The position numbers were made by a program, and so were the translations under genes. The notes below the pieces were generated by a model. It was not told the DNA's origin. It ran no database searches and saw only the letters and a program-made list of their open reading frames with translations. DNA of 64,000 nucleotides. Source: Clostridium cuniculi. Lineage in GTDB: Bacteria > Bacillota > Clostridia > Clostridiales > Clostridiaceae. Where the stretch lies: positions 62,001 through 126,000 of the forward strand of contig NZ_SMUS01000006.1 in NCBI RefSeq assembly GCF_004353185.1, in the 5' to 3' direction. Shown here piece by piece: positions 46,754-54,711 of the stretch (the first letter of the stretch is position 1; every line of letters starts with the position of its first letter).

Positions 46754-47029
46754 ATGAAAAAGGAATGGATAAATCCGGAGTTAGAAATGTTAAACTCAAC
46801 ATTAACTCAAGAAGTAATTTGTTATTGTGAGGCAGGAGCTATAGCTGCATATGGAGCTAGAGACTTATCTACAGTTTGGCATGGGCAACATTGGAAACCA
46901 GGATTTGGGCCAGGACATCCACATAAACCAAATAGACCAGGGCAATTTCCAGATAAAGGGGATGGAGGAGTTTGTCCAGATAATCCAGTAGCACCACCGG
47001 AGGATGTTCCAGGAATAACAGGTTCTTAG
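46754..47029 (+). CDS. RiPP precursor peptide 3, long Pro/His/Gly-rich core
   Basis: 91 residues. Leader MKKEWINPELEMLNSTLTQE: Trp5-x2-Pro-x-Leu and Thr18, again 13 residues after Trp. The core is about 70 residues: a CYCE start (Cys23, Cys25, Glu26), then GQHWKPGFGPGHPHKPNRPG, Cys74, a Pro-rich tail and C-terminal Ser91. With cleavage after Q19, Glu26 would be at position 7. The length and Pro/His content are unlike known lasso peptides. It lies 30 nt before the kinase gene, and the two are probably co-transcribed. SD AAGGGGGAG. Confidence 0.75.
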   Translation: MKKEWINPELEMLNSTLTQEVICYCEAGAIAAYGARDLSTVWHGQHWKPGFGPGHPHKPNRPGQFPDKGDGGVCPDNPVAPPEDVPGITGS

Positions 47030-47059
47030 TAAAAGTGAGTTTAAATGAGGGGTATTAGG

Positions 47060-47983
47060 GTGATAAATAATTATTATGTTTATGGACTAAATATTAAGTC
47101 AGAAATTGAAATCGAAGAATTTGTAAAGTTAGATAGTATAAACAGTGAAGATGTAGTATCTATATCATATGCAAGAATGTCTGATGAAATTAAAGAAGAA
47201 ATAAAAGAGGGGAAAAGAATAAAATTAAGTAATAATAAAATATGGTTTCATATAAATGATATAGCAACTTATTGTGTAACTAATGGTAATAAAATAGAAG
47301 TAGAATTATGTGATAATGCTGATATGAAGCTTATGAAAATTTATCTAATGTGTAGTTGCCTAGGGTTTGTTATGATTCAAAAGAAGATGGTTGCTATTCA
47401 TGGTGGAGTTATAGAGATGGATAATAAGGCAGTAATATTCACTGGGGATAGAGGAGCAGGAAAATCTACTTTAACTACTGCATTAAGAGAAAAAGGATAT
47501 AAATTTATATCTGATGATGTTGCAGGAGTTAAGATAGATAGAGTTCCATATGTAATGCCAGGTTTTCCATATCAAAAATTATGTGAAAGTGCAATGGATA
47601 AGTTTGGGTACGATAAAGAAGCTTATAGTTCTTTTATGAGTGATAAGGAAGTTAAATATGTTGTACCAGAATTAGATGAATTTGTTTATGAGGAAAGAGA
47701 ATTAGTTGGAATAGTTAAATTAACTGTTGGTGATGTTGAAGAAGTAACTATTGAGGAACTAAGAGGTAGTGAAAAATTAAATAATATAATTGAAAATATA
47801 TATAGAGGTGAATATATCAAGCATTTAGGGAAAATGGATGTAATTTATTTTAAACAGTGTCTTGATATAGCTAAAAATATAAGATTCTTTAAGATAACTA
47901 GACCAGCAAATAAATTTACTGTAGATGAACAAATTGAATTAATTGAAGGAGAAATACTAGGAGTTAAAGAAGTCGTAGTATAA
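47060..47983 (+). CDS. HPr-kinase-like peptide kinase (PadeK/ThcoK type)
   Basis: 307 residues from a GTG at 47060 (GAGGGG 7 nt upstream); an ATG at 47045 would add five residues. A P-loop GDRGAGKSTL (about 128-137) follows AIHGGVIEM, the usual pairing in HprK-like kinases, and FISDDVAGV is the catalytic Asp region. Relatives in paeninodin-type clusters phosphorylate the C-terminal Ser of the precursor. All five intact precursors here end in Ser, which supports that role. It is too short and lacks the N-terminal domain of true HPr kinase. A terminator follows. Confidence 0.85.
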   Translation: MINNYYVYGLNIKSEIEIEEFVKLDSINSEDVVSISYARMSDEIKEEIKEGKRIKLSNNKIWFHINDIATYCVTNGNKIEVELCDNADMKLMKIYLMCSCLGFVMIQKKMVAIHGGVIEMDNKAVIFTGDRGAGKSTLTTALREKGYKFISDDVAGVKIDRVPYVMPGFPYQKLCESAMDKFGYDKEAYSSFMSDKEVKYVVPELDEFVYEERELVGIVKLTVGDVEEVTIEELRGSEKLNNIIENIYRGEYIKHLGKMDVIYFKQCLDIAKNIRFFKITRPANKFTVDEQIELIEGEILGVKEVVV

Positions 47984-48002
47984 AGTGAATATATTAAAAT
48001 AG

Positions 48003-48043
48003 GTTACATAAAATGATATACAGCCATTTTGTGTAACTTTTTT
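48003..48043 (+). terminator. Rho-independent terminator after the kinase gene
   Basis: A 13-bp stem with one G-U pair (48003-48015 with 48025-48037) and a T6 tail. It separates the precursor 3-kinase unit from the B1-B2-precursor 4 unit. The 200 bp after it are A+T-rich leader without a gene. Confidence 0.85.
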
Positions 48044-48244
48044 ATTGAATCAAAAAATAAATATAATACTAAAATATTATATTTTAAGTATAAAAGTGAT
48101 TAAATTGATAGTAGTTCTTGTAGGTAATAATAAAATGCTAAATTAGTACCATTTAATAAATTTGAATTAATTGGTAAAATTTATATGTATTAATAAGTAG
48201 ATTGATATAATTTAAACTAGGTAGAATAGGATGGGATAATAAGA

Positions 48245-48574
48245 ATGATTAATTTTAAAAAGGGTAATGGGAAAGTTGGAAAAATAAAAAAAGATTTTGA
48301 AATAGGTTTAGATACAATAATTAATAAAAATTTAGAAATAGATGATACAGATTTAGATGGAGAAAAAGTAATGATGAACCTTGATAAAGGAGAGTACTTC
48401 ATGATGAATGAAGTTGGAAGTAGGATATGGGAAATTATCAATGAAACCATGAATGTCAAAGGTATTGTAGATGCTTTACGTTCTGAATATGAAGTTGATG
48501 AAGAAACTTGTACAGATACAGTGATTGAATTTTTGGAAAGATTGAATAATGCAGATCTTATCAGAGTTAGCTAG
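48245..48574 (+). CDS. PqqD-like leader-binding protein (lasso B1, RRE)
   Basis: 109 residues. The last 80 form a PqqD/RRE fold: DLDGEKVMMNLDKGEYFMMN, then EVGSRIWEIINETMN and the helical C-terminus with EFLERLNNADLI. It would bind the W-x2-P-x-L leader and present the precursor to the B2 protease. It has about 25 extra basic residues at the N-terminus (FKKGNGKVGKIKKDFEIG). Only one B1 gene is present and it overlaps the second B2 gene by 26 nt, so it may serve both proteases. Confidence 0.85.
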   Translation: MINFKKGNGKVGKIKKDFEIGLDTIINKNLEIDDTDLDGEKVMMNLDKGEYFMMNEVGSRIWEIINETMNVKGIVDALRSEYEVDEETCTDTVIEFLERLNNADLIRVS

Positions 48575-49004
48575 AAAGATAAAGATTTTTTTTAGTATAG
48601 ATAATAAACTAAGAGTTGAATTTATACAAGCATTTATTTATGAAGGGATGTATAGAGCCTTTATACTTTTTGTGCCATTTAATAAGTTAAGAAAGGGTAT
48701 GGGTAAACATAAGGAAGAATCTGTAGCGACTGTTGATGTAGAAGTATACAAAGAAGCTAGGCATATATCTTGGATTGTTGCAGTAACCTCTAGCAAGACT
48801 CCTTGGGAAAGCAAATGTTTAGTACAAGCTTTAACAGCACAAAGAATGCTTAAGAAAAGGGGGATTTCTACTACTATTTATTTAGGAGTAAGAAAAGAAG
48901 GAAATGAAATGAAGGCTCATGCCTGGAGTAGATGTGGTGAGTATTATGTTACAGGTGGAGCTATTCGAGATCAATATACAGTAGTAGCTAAGTTTGCTAA
49001 CTAA
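48549..49004 (+). CDS. Lasso peptide biosynthesis B2 protein (leader protease), copy 2
   Basis: 151 residues. Cys90 in PWESKCLVQALTAQRML and His124 in KAHAWSRCGEYYVTGG are the visible catalytic residues. It is a close paralogue of the B2 at 46050, with the same FILFVPFNKLRKG block. It is translationally coupled to the B1 gene and followed 87 nt later by precursor 4, suggesting that this B1-B2 pair processes that peptide. Confidence 0.88.
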   Translation: MQILSELARKIKIFFSIDNKLRVEFIQAFIYEGMYRAFILFVPFNKLRKGMGKHKEESVATVDVEVYKEARHISWIVAVTSSKTPWESKCLVQALTAQRMLKKRGISTTIYLGVRKEGNEMKAHAWSRCGEYYVTGGAIRDQYTVVAKFAN

Positions 49005-49091
49005 AAAATATAAAGATTGATTAAAGATTTGTAAGTAAATTTGTATATTTTATATGCAATTTTTATAAAAATAATAAAAAGGGGTATTTTT

Positions 49092-49391
49092 ATGGGAAAG
49101 AAAAATTGGAGCAATCCAGATTTAAAAACTTCAGATGCAATTCATACTAAAGAAACAGAGTGTTCTTGTGGAGTTGTTGTAACTAGTGATAGTTCAACTT
49201 TTAAAGCCAATAAACATCCTTGTCACAAAACAGGAAATGGGGAGCATAACAATAGTGGAAATCACACTGCTGGAGTAGAACAAAATGGTCATGTCCTTTC
49301 ATCAGGATGCACAAATCCAAGTCATTATGATGCACAAGGTAATCCTATATGTTGTTGCTTTAAGGCTGCATCAGTTGGGGGAATGTCTTAA
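49092..49391 (+). CDS. RiPP precursor peptide 4, Cys/His-rich long core
   Basis: 99 residues from the ATG at 49092 (AAGGGG upstream); the longer frame from 49041 adds a hydrophobic stretch with no SD and is rejected. Leader GKKNWSNPDLKTSDAIHTKE keeps Trp6-x2-Pro-x-Leu and Thr19 at +13. The core of about 78 residues has seven Cys (24, 26, 44, 73, 87-89, with a CCC run) and six His, many Gly and Asn, and ends GGMS with C-terminal Ser. It could be metal-binding or disulfide-rich; a lasso ring is not obvious. It has its own terminator. Confidence 0.75.
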   Translation: MGKKNWSNPDLKTSDAIHTKETECSCGVVVTSDSSTFKANKHPCHKTGNGEHNNSGNHTAGVEQNGHVLSSGCTNPSHYDAQGNPICCCFKAASVGGMS

Positions 49392-49414
49392 AGGGTTAAA
49401 TGATGATAATAAAG

Positions 49415-49442
49415 GGGGATTCAAATTTGAATCCTCTTTTTT
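49415..49442 (+). terminator. Rho-independent terminator of the B1-B2-precursor 4 unit
   Basis: Stem GGATTCA/TGAATCC (49417-49423 with 49428-49434), loop AATT, followed by a T-run. The remaining gap to 49816 is A+T-rich leader for precursor 5; no gene is seen there. Confidence 0.8.
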
Positions 49443-49816
49443 AATGTTTATTTCTATTATATATATGATAAAGTTGTATTTCTTCAAGGTGAATATTTAT
49501 TACAGTATGTCTATATAACTAAGTAAGAACTTTATTATTGCTACTAAAGTAGTAATAGATATAAACTTAATATTCCTCTAAAGTGTAATTTACATAAATT
49601 GGATTTGTAATATATAATAAATATGCCTTTATATTATATGTAGAAGTTTTAATTAATACTAATATAACTAGGAGTAATTTAAAGCTAGTTAAATAAGTAG
49701 TATTTAAAAATTACTAACTTTATATAATAAAGAGCAAAAATATAATTACTTAAAAATAGTATTTATATAGCGATGGGGTATAGATACTTAAATAAACAAA
49801 AGGGAGAGAATTAACA

Positions 49817-50086
49817 ATGAAAAAATGGGAAAAACCAGAATTAAAAGTTTTAGGAGTAGAGAATACAAGAGAGGGAGCTTCAACTACAGGTATTTATGCA
49901 CCAGAAGGATATGAGTGGATATGTGCAAGTTGTTATGGAGATCCTAGAGGTGATATTGATGACAGAGGAACAACGAGCGATGGGATTATATATACAACGC
50001 CAAATCAAACTTGTGGTGATTGCAAAGTAAGTAATACATGGATAAAAGTACTCAAAGGGACTAAACCATCAGTAGGTCTATCTTAA
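49817..50086 (+). CDS. RiPP precursor peptide 5, core with two CxxC knuckles
   Basis: 89 residues. Leader MKKWEKPELKVLGVENTRE is nearly that of peptides 1 and 2 (Trp4, Thr17). The core of about 70 residues begins GASTTGIYAPEGYEW and contains exactly four Cys as two C-x2-C pairs: C36-A-S-C39 and C66-G-D-C69, 27 residues apart. This spacing resembles a zinc ribbon or rubredoxin knuckle. It ends SVGLS with C-terminal Ser. SD AAAGGGAGAG. There is no enzyme gene in the same unit, so it depends on shared enzymes. Confidence 0.75.
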   Translation: MKKWEKPELKVLGVENTREGASTTGIYAPEGYEWICASCYGDPRGDIDDRGTTSDGIIYTTPNQTCGDCKVSNTWIKVLKGTKPSVGLS

Positions 50087-50094
50087 GATTTTAA

Positions 50095-50223
50095 ATTGAA
50101 GTATTTCTAGAGATTGATTTTATTAATTTATCAGTAAATAAAACAAATGAAAATGAAGATCAACATGGAAATAATTTAGATGTTACTAATATCGAGTTAA
50201 GATATGCTGTAAGGTCTTCTTAG
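50095..50223 (+). pseudogene. Start-less relic of a sixth precursor
   Basis: An open frame of 42 codons begins at an ATT directly after an in-frame TAA and has no ATG, GTG or TTG. Aligned from that codon to peptide 5, position 4 is aromatic (Phe for Trp), Leu12 and Val14 match, Thr17 matches, the segment LSVNKTNE parallels LGVENTRE, and the frame ends RSS. Length (42) and final Ser are close to the 43-residue twins. It lies between precursor 5 and that unit's terminator. It is either decayed or, less likely, translated from ATT. Confidence 0.5.
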
Positions 50224-50233
50224 TAATAAAGGG

Positions 50234-50279
50234 GAGATATTGATAATGAAATCTAATTCATTATCAATATCTCTTTTTT
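50234..50279 (+). terminator. Strong Rho-independent terminator closing the RiPP locus
   Basis: A 17-bp perfect stem (50234-50250 with 50257-50273) with a 6-nt loop and T6. The relic frame is inside the same transcript as precursor 5. Confidence 0.9.
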
Positions 50280-50480
50280 ATTTCTAATAAAAGAAAAATA
50301 TATAGATTATTAAGTAAATAATTAAAAAATTTCTAAGAATATTTATTAAAATTAAAAAAATCAATATAATCACTGTATTTTTTTTAAAAATATTTTGTAA
50401 AAAAATATTAATATATTTTAAAAAATGGATTAATATGCTATAATTTTGACAAAAAACTGGTATTTGTAGAGGTATTTAAC

Positions 50481-52724
50481 ATGTTTAAAAAATATAAGAT
50501 AGGCAAAGGAGTTAGTATAGTTTTTCTATTTTCTGTTATTCTTATTACAATATTATATTCTTTTGATAGATATATTAATAAGAAATTAGAATCACAATTA
50601 GTAACGTCTATTAATGATATATCAGATCAAAATATAAAATTAATCCAAAATGTAATAAATACAAAATTTAAATTATTAAATATTATAGCTAAAGAATTTA
50701 GTGATTATACAGAAGAAGACTTTGCTAATAGTCATGAATATACAGGAGAAATTGCAGAGGCATTTGGATTTAGAGAGCTAGGACTTGCATTACCAAATGG
50801 AATTACATATATGAGCTCCAATACAATATTTGATATATCAGATAGAGAGTATTTTAAACATAGTATGAATGGAGAAAATTATGTTACAGAAACATTAGAA
50901 GATATGGGGGATAAAACAGATATAAATGTATATAGTGTACCTATTATTAATTCTAACGGAGAAGTCAAAGGAATATGTTTTGCTATGTATGATACAGAGG
51001 AGTTTGTTGATTTACTACAAGTATCTTCATTTAGTGGAAATGGATATTCATATATAATTGATTCAGATGGGAACGTAATATCTGACCCACCAAATATGGA
51101 AAAGTATTATGATAGAAATTTATTTAATGGTTTAATAAATGAGGGTGAAACATCAAATATCAAAGAGATAAATAATAAAGCAATAGATGATATAAAGGAT
51201 GGAATCAATAATAATGTTAGCGAATATACCAAATATTACTATAGGGAATATAAATATGCTGTATATTCACCTTTAAATATAAATGGATGGTTCTTAATTA
51301 CTGTTGTTCCAGTAGACATACTTACAGAAAGAATATTGCCTATAAATAATATTATACATATTGTATCTATAGTTATCTTTATTTCAGCTTTAAGCACAGT
51401 TTTGTATTTTATAAGGAAGCAAATAAAAGAAAAAGATTATTTACAAAAAATAGCATACAGAGATAGTTTTACAGGTTTATATAATAAAAATTATCTAAAA
51501 GAAAAGTTATTAGATAAAGAAATAAATAATAAAGAATATAAATCAGCTTTAGTTATTTATAATATAGAAAATTTTAAAGTTATTAATGAAATATATGGAG
51601 TTAATACTGGAGATTATTTAATTAAAGAAATATCTAAAGTCTTAATTAAAAATAAAAAATATGATAAAGAAATTATAGCCCACGGATATGCAGATGAATT
51701 TGCAGCTATATATTTTTATAAAAATAAAAAAGAATTAGAAACTAGATTAAACAAAGTAATAAGTGATTCCAAGTTAATAAATTATAGTAATAAAGTTTTT
51801 AACAATTTATACATAGGAATTTATGAAATAAAAGAAGAAGAGTGTAATTTTGAAAAAATATATAATCATGCTAACATAGCTAAAAATAAGAATAAACTAC
51901 TTAAGACGGAACCTTTTACATATTATGATGAAATCTTAGCTAGAAATGAAACAAATGAAAAGAAGTTACAAGAGGAAATAAAAGAAGGTATATTAAAAAA
52001 GGAATTTAAAGCTTCTTTCAAGCCAAGGTTTGATTGTAAAACAAAAAAGATTACAGGATGTGAAGCTTTAGGTAGATTACATAAATCAAATGGAGAAATA
52101 TATTTCCCATCAGAATTTTTTGATATAAGTGATAAGACTGGATTTACAAGACAAATTGAGGAATTAATCTTTGAAGATATATGTATCAAAATAAATCAGT
52201 GGCAAAAAAAAGATATAGAAATAGTTCCAGTATCAATAAATAGTTCTCGTGGTTATTTAAATAATATGGATGATTTTTATAACTTAAAAAGAATTTTAAT
52301 AAAATATAATATATCACCTAAATACATACAATTTGAAATAAGTGAAAGTAGTTTATTTACAAATGATAAAGAGTTAAGAAAAATAATAAATAAAATGCGT
52401 AATTATGGTTTTAAAGTTTTATTAAGAGATTTTGGAGTAGGATATTTATCATTTAGTTCAATGAAAGATTTCAAATTTGATATATTAAAAATGGATAGAA
52501 GCTTTGTAGATAAAATAGGTAATAAAAAAGGAGAGTATATTGTAAAAGAAATTATTAATTTAGCACATAATTTAGATATGAAAGTTATTGTAGAGGGAGT
52601 AAAAACTAAGGAACAATTTGAATTTTTAAAAGAAAATAAATGTAATGAAATTCAAGGAGAGTATTTTTCAGAACCATTAGATTGTGAAAGATTTGAAAAT
52701 TTATTAATTAATAAAGATATATAA
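50481..52724 (+). CDS. Cache-domain GGDEF-EAL protein with degenerate catalytic motifs
   Basis: 747 residues. A membrane helix at about 13-30, an extracellular Cache-like sensor (about 31-285; VSSFSGNGYSYIIDSDGNVI), a second helix at about 290-312, then GGDEF and EAL domains. The GGDEF site reads YADEF, so cyclase activity is unlikely. EAL keeps EALGR, the VSINSS Asn, EISES and VEGV, but the DDFG motif is RDFG (LLRDFGVGYLS). This removes a metal-coordinating Asp, so phosphodiesterase activity is doubtful and a c-di-GMP receptor role is possible. First of four c-di-GMP-type genes. Confidence 0.85.
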   Translation: MFKKYKIGKGVSIVFLFSVILITILYSFDRYINKKLESQLVTSINDISDQNIKLIQNVINTKFKLLNIIAKEFSDYTEEDFANSHEYTGEIAEAFGFRELGLALPNGITYMSSNTIFDISDREYFKHSMNGENYVTETLEDMGDKTDINVYSVPIINSNGEVKGICFAMYDTEEFVDLLQVSSFSGNGYSYIIDSDGNVISDPPNMEKYYDRNLFNGLINEGETSNIKEINNKAIDDIKDGINNNVSEYTKYYYREYKYAVYSPLNINGWFLITVVPVDILTERILPINNIIHIVSIVIFISALSTVLYFIRKQIKEKDYLQKIAYRDSFTGLYNKNYLKEKLLDKEINNKEYKSALVIYNIENFKVINEIYGVNTGDYLIKEISKVLIKNKKYDKEIIAHGYADEFAAIYFYKNKKELETRLNKVISDSKLINYSNKVFNNLYIGIYEIKEEECNFEKIYNHANIAKNKNKLLKTEPFTYYDEILARNETNEKKLQEEIKEGILKKEFKASFKPRFDCKTKKITGCEALGRLHKSNGEIYFPSEFFDISDKTGFTRQIEELIFEDICIKINQWQKKDIEIVPVSINSSRGYLNNMDDFYNLKRILIKYNISPKYIQFEISESSLFTNDKELRKIINKMRNYGFKVLLRDFGVGYLSFSSMKDFKFDILKMDRSFVDKIGNKKGEYIVKEIINLAHNLDMKVIVEGVKTKEQFEFLKENKCNEIQGEYFSEPLDCERFENLLINKDI

Positions 52725-52746
52725 ATTGAATCTGGGGGATAAACTT

Positions 52747-54651
52747 TTGGAGAAAATAATTTTAAGAAAAATTATATCGATTTTTACAGTTATATTTATA
52801 GCTATATTTTTAGTTTCTATAGTAGTTATGTTTTTTATAAAAAGCAATTTTGCAAAAGGTGACATATCACAAATGATTTCTCAAGTTGAAAACTCTTATA
52901 ATCAAATTGAATCAAAATTAAAAACAACTGAAGAATTATTTGAAAATGATTATTTAAATAGGGCTTATGCGATAGATTATATTTTAAATAAAAATAAAGA
53001 AAATTTAAATATAGAATCACTAGAAAATATAAAAAAATTAATGGATATAGAGTCTATATATCTTATTGATAATAATGGAATTATAGTATTAAGTGATGAT
53101 GCAAGTTCTATAGGGCTAGATTTATTACACTCAAAAAGTGCACATAAATTCTGGAACTTAATAAAAAGTGACAATATTAATGATTATGTTATAGATTTAG
53201 ATGCTATAAGCATAATTGGAAATGAAGAAAAAATGTACATAGGAATTAAATCAAAACTAGAAGATTATTCTGTTATACAAATAGCAGTAGATAAAGAAGT
53301 TTTTAAAAGTATGACAGAAAAAGACTCTATACAATATATGATAAAAAGTATTCCAACCATATATGAAAGAACTATTTTCCTTGTAAATAAAAATACAGGG
53401 ATTTTAGAAAGTATAACTGTAAATAATGAGCAAGAATTAGTCTTTGATGGTATAGATAATAATGAAGATTTTATTAATAAGCTACAAGATTTAACAAAGG
53501 CGAGTTTAGCAAAGATTAATGGGAAATATAGATATATTAAAACAAGGATTGTAGGAGATTATATTATAGGTGGATATATAGATGCTGACTTTGTTTATAA
53601 TGGACTAGTTGCAGAAATAATATATTTAACTTTAGGTATATTAATAGTTTTCTTTGTTATTACATTAATAGTTAAATTTATAATGAAAAAATATATATTA
53701 ACAGATATATTTTCTATAGGAAAAAATATAAAAAGTTTAATTACAGGAAATTATAATATAGAGTTTAATGTTACATATGATACAGAGCTAAAAGAAGTAG
53801 CTCGTATGTTAAATTATTTGAGAGATAGTTATAAGTATAAGTCAGAAAGAATGACAAGAATTATGTCTACTATAAGTTCTCATATTGCAGTTTTTGAATG
53901 TCTTTACTTAATAAATAGGAACTTCTTTTCAGATAACATTCAAGAGATTCTAGGATTAGATGATGAAAGTTGGGAAGAAATATCTAAAGATCCTAAAAGC
54001 TTTCAAAACTACATAGAATCAATAGAAAAAAGCGGAAGTGTTGTAAGTGTAAATAATAAGTTTTTAAGTATTGTATCTTTCAAAAAAAAAGGTGAATTTT
54101 ATGGAATGATACTAGATAAAACTTATGAGGAAGAAGCTAGAAATAGAATAGAAAAAATTTCTGAAACTGATGGATTAACAAAACTATTAAATAGAAGAGG
54201 ATTAGAGAATAGACTAAACGATATATTTAAAAGTGATGATAGTAATGGTGTATTAATAATTTTTGATTTAGATAATTTTAAATCAGTTAATGATATTTTA
54301 GGACATCCTATAGGTGATGAAGTTTTAAAGATATTTTCAAGTTGTTTAACTAACTCTTTTAGAAAAAATGATATTATTTCTAGAATTGGTGGAGATGAGT
54401 TTGTAGTTTTTATAAATAAAAATATGGAATTAGATATTCTATCAAATAAGTTAAATGAAATATTAAATTATATTAGAAGTGAATTAAATCATTATTATAA
54501 AAACTATGGATTATCTACTAGTATAGGGGTTGCTTACAAGGATAATGATATTAATACTTATAAGGAGTTATATGAAGAAGCTGATAAAGGGTTATACAAA
54601 GCTAAAAATTTAGGAAAAGATGGGTTTTATATAAATAATAAAAGAGAATAA
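52747..54651 (+). CDS. Membrane-anchored diguanylate cyclase
   Basis: 634 residues from a TTG at 52747 (TGGGGGAT 8 nt upstream); a longer TTG start at 52726 adds seven residues and lies on the SD itself. Two membrane helices flank an extracellular sensor (about 30-285), followed by a HAMP-like linker, a small PAS-like region and GGDEF. The catalytic signature RIGGDEF is intact, and an RxxD I-site (RKND) lies five residues before it, so c-di-GMP synthesis with product inhibition is expected. It is separated from the preceding gene by about 22 nt. Confidence 0.88.
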   Translation: MEKIILRKIISIFTVIFIAIFLVSIVVMFFIKSNFAKGDISQMISQVENSYNQIESKLKTTEELFENDYLNRAYAIDYILNKNKENLNIESLENIKKLMDIESIYLIDNNGIIVLSDDASSIGLDLLHSKSAHKFWNLIKSDNINDYVIDLDAISIIGNEEKMYIGIKSKLEDYSVIQIAVDKEVFKSMTEKDSIQYMIKSIPTIYERTIFLVNKNTGILESITVNNEQELVFDGIDNNEDFINKLQDLTKASLAKINGKYRYIKTRIVGDYIIGGYIDADFVYNGLVAEIIYLTLGILIVFFVITLIVKFIMKKYILTDIFSIGKNIKSLITGNYNIEFNVTYDTELKEVARMLNYLRDSYKYKSERMTRIMSTISSHIAVFECLYLINRNFFSDNIQEILGLDDESWEEISKDPKSFQNYIESIEKSGSVVSVNNKFLSIVSFKKKGEFYGMILDKTYEEEARNRIEKISETDGLTKLLNRRGLENRLNDIFKSDDSNGVLIIFDLDNFKSVNDILGHPIGDEVLKIFSSCLTNSFRKNDIISRIGGDEFVVFINKNMELDILSNKLNEILNYIRSELNHYYKNYGLSTSIGVAYKDNDINTYKELYEEADKGLYKAKNLGKDGFYINNKRE

Positions 54652-54711
54652 AAAGCTTAAGTTAAAAATGAATATTCAAATAAGATAATTTATAGTGGAG
54701 AAAATAAGCTT

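Noticed and set aside
49285-49518. 77-codon plus-strand frame overlapping precursor 4 and its terminator
   Set aside because: It runs through the terminator and has no SD; the precursor frame with leader motif and SD is clearly the real one.
41734-50086. Sactipeptide, lanthipeptide or bottromycin-type cluster
   Set aside because: There is no radical SAM, LanB/LanM or YcaO gene. B1, B2, asparagine-synthase-like and HprK-like proteins point to the lasso enzyme set instead.
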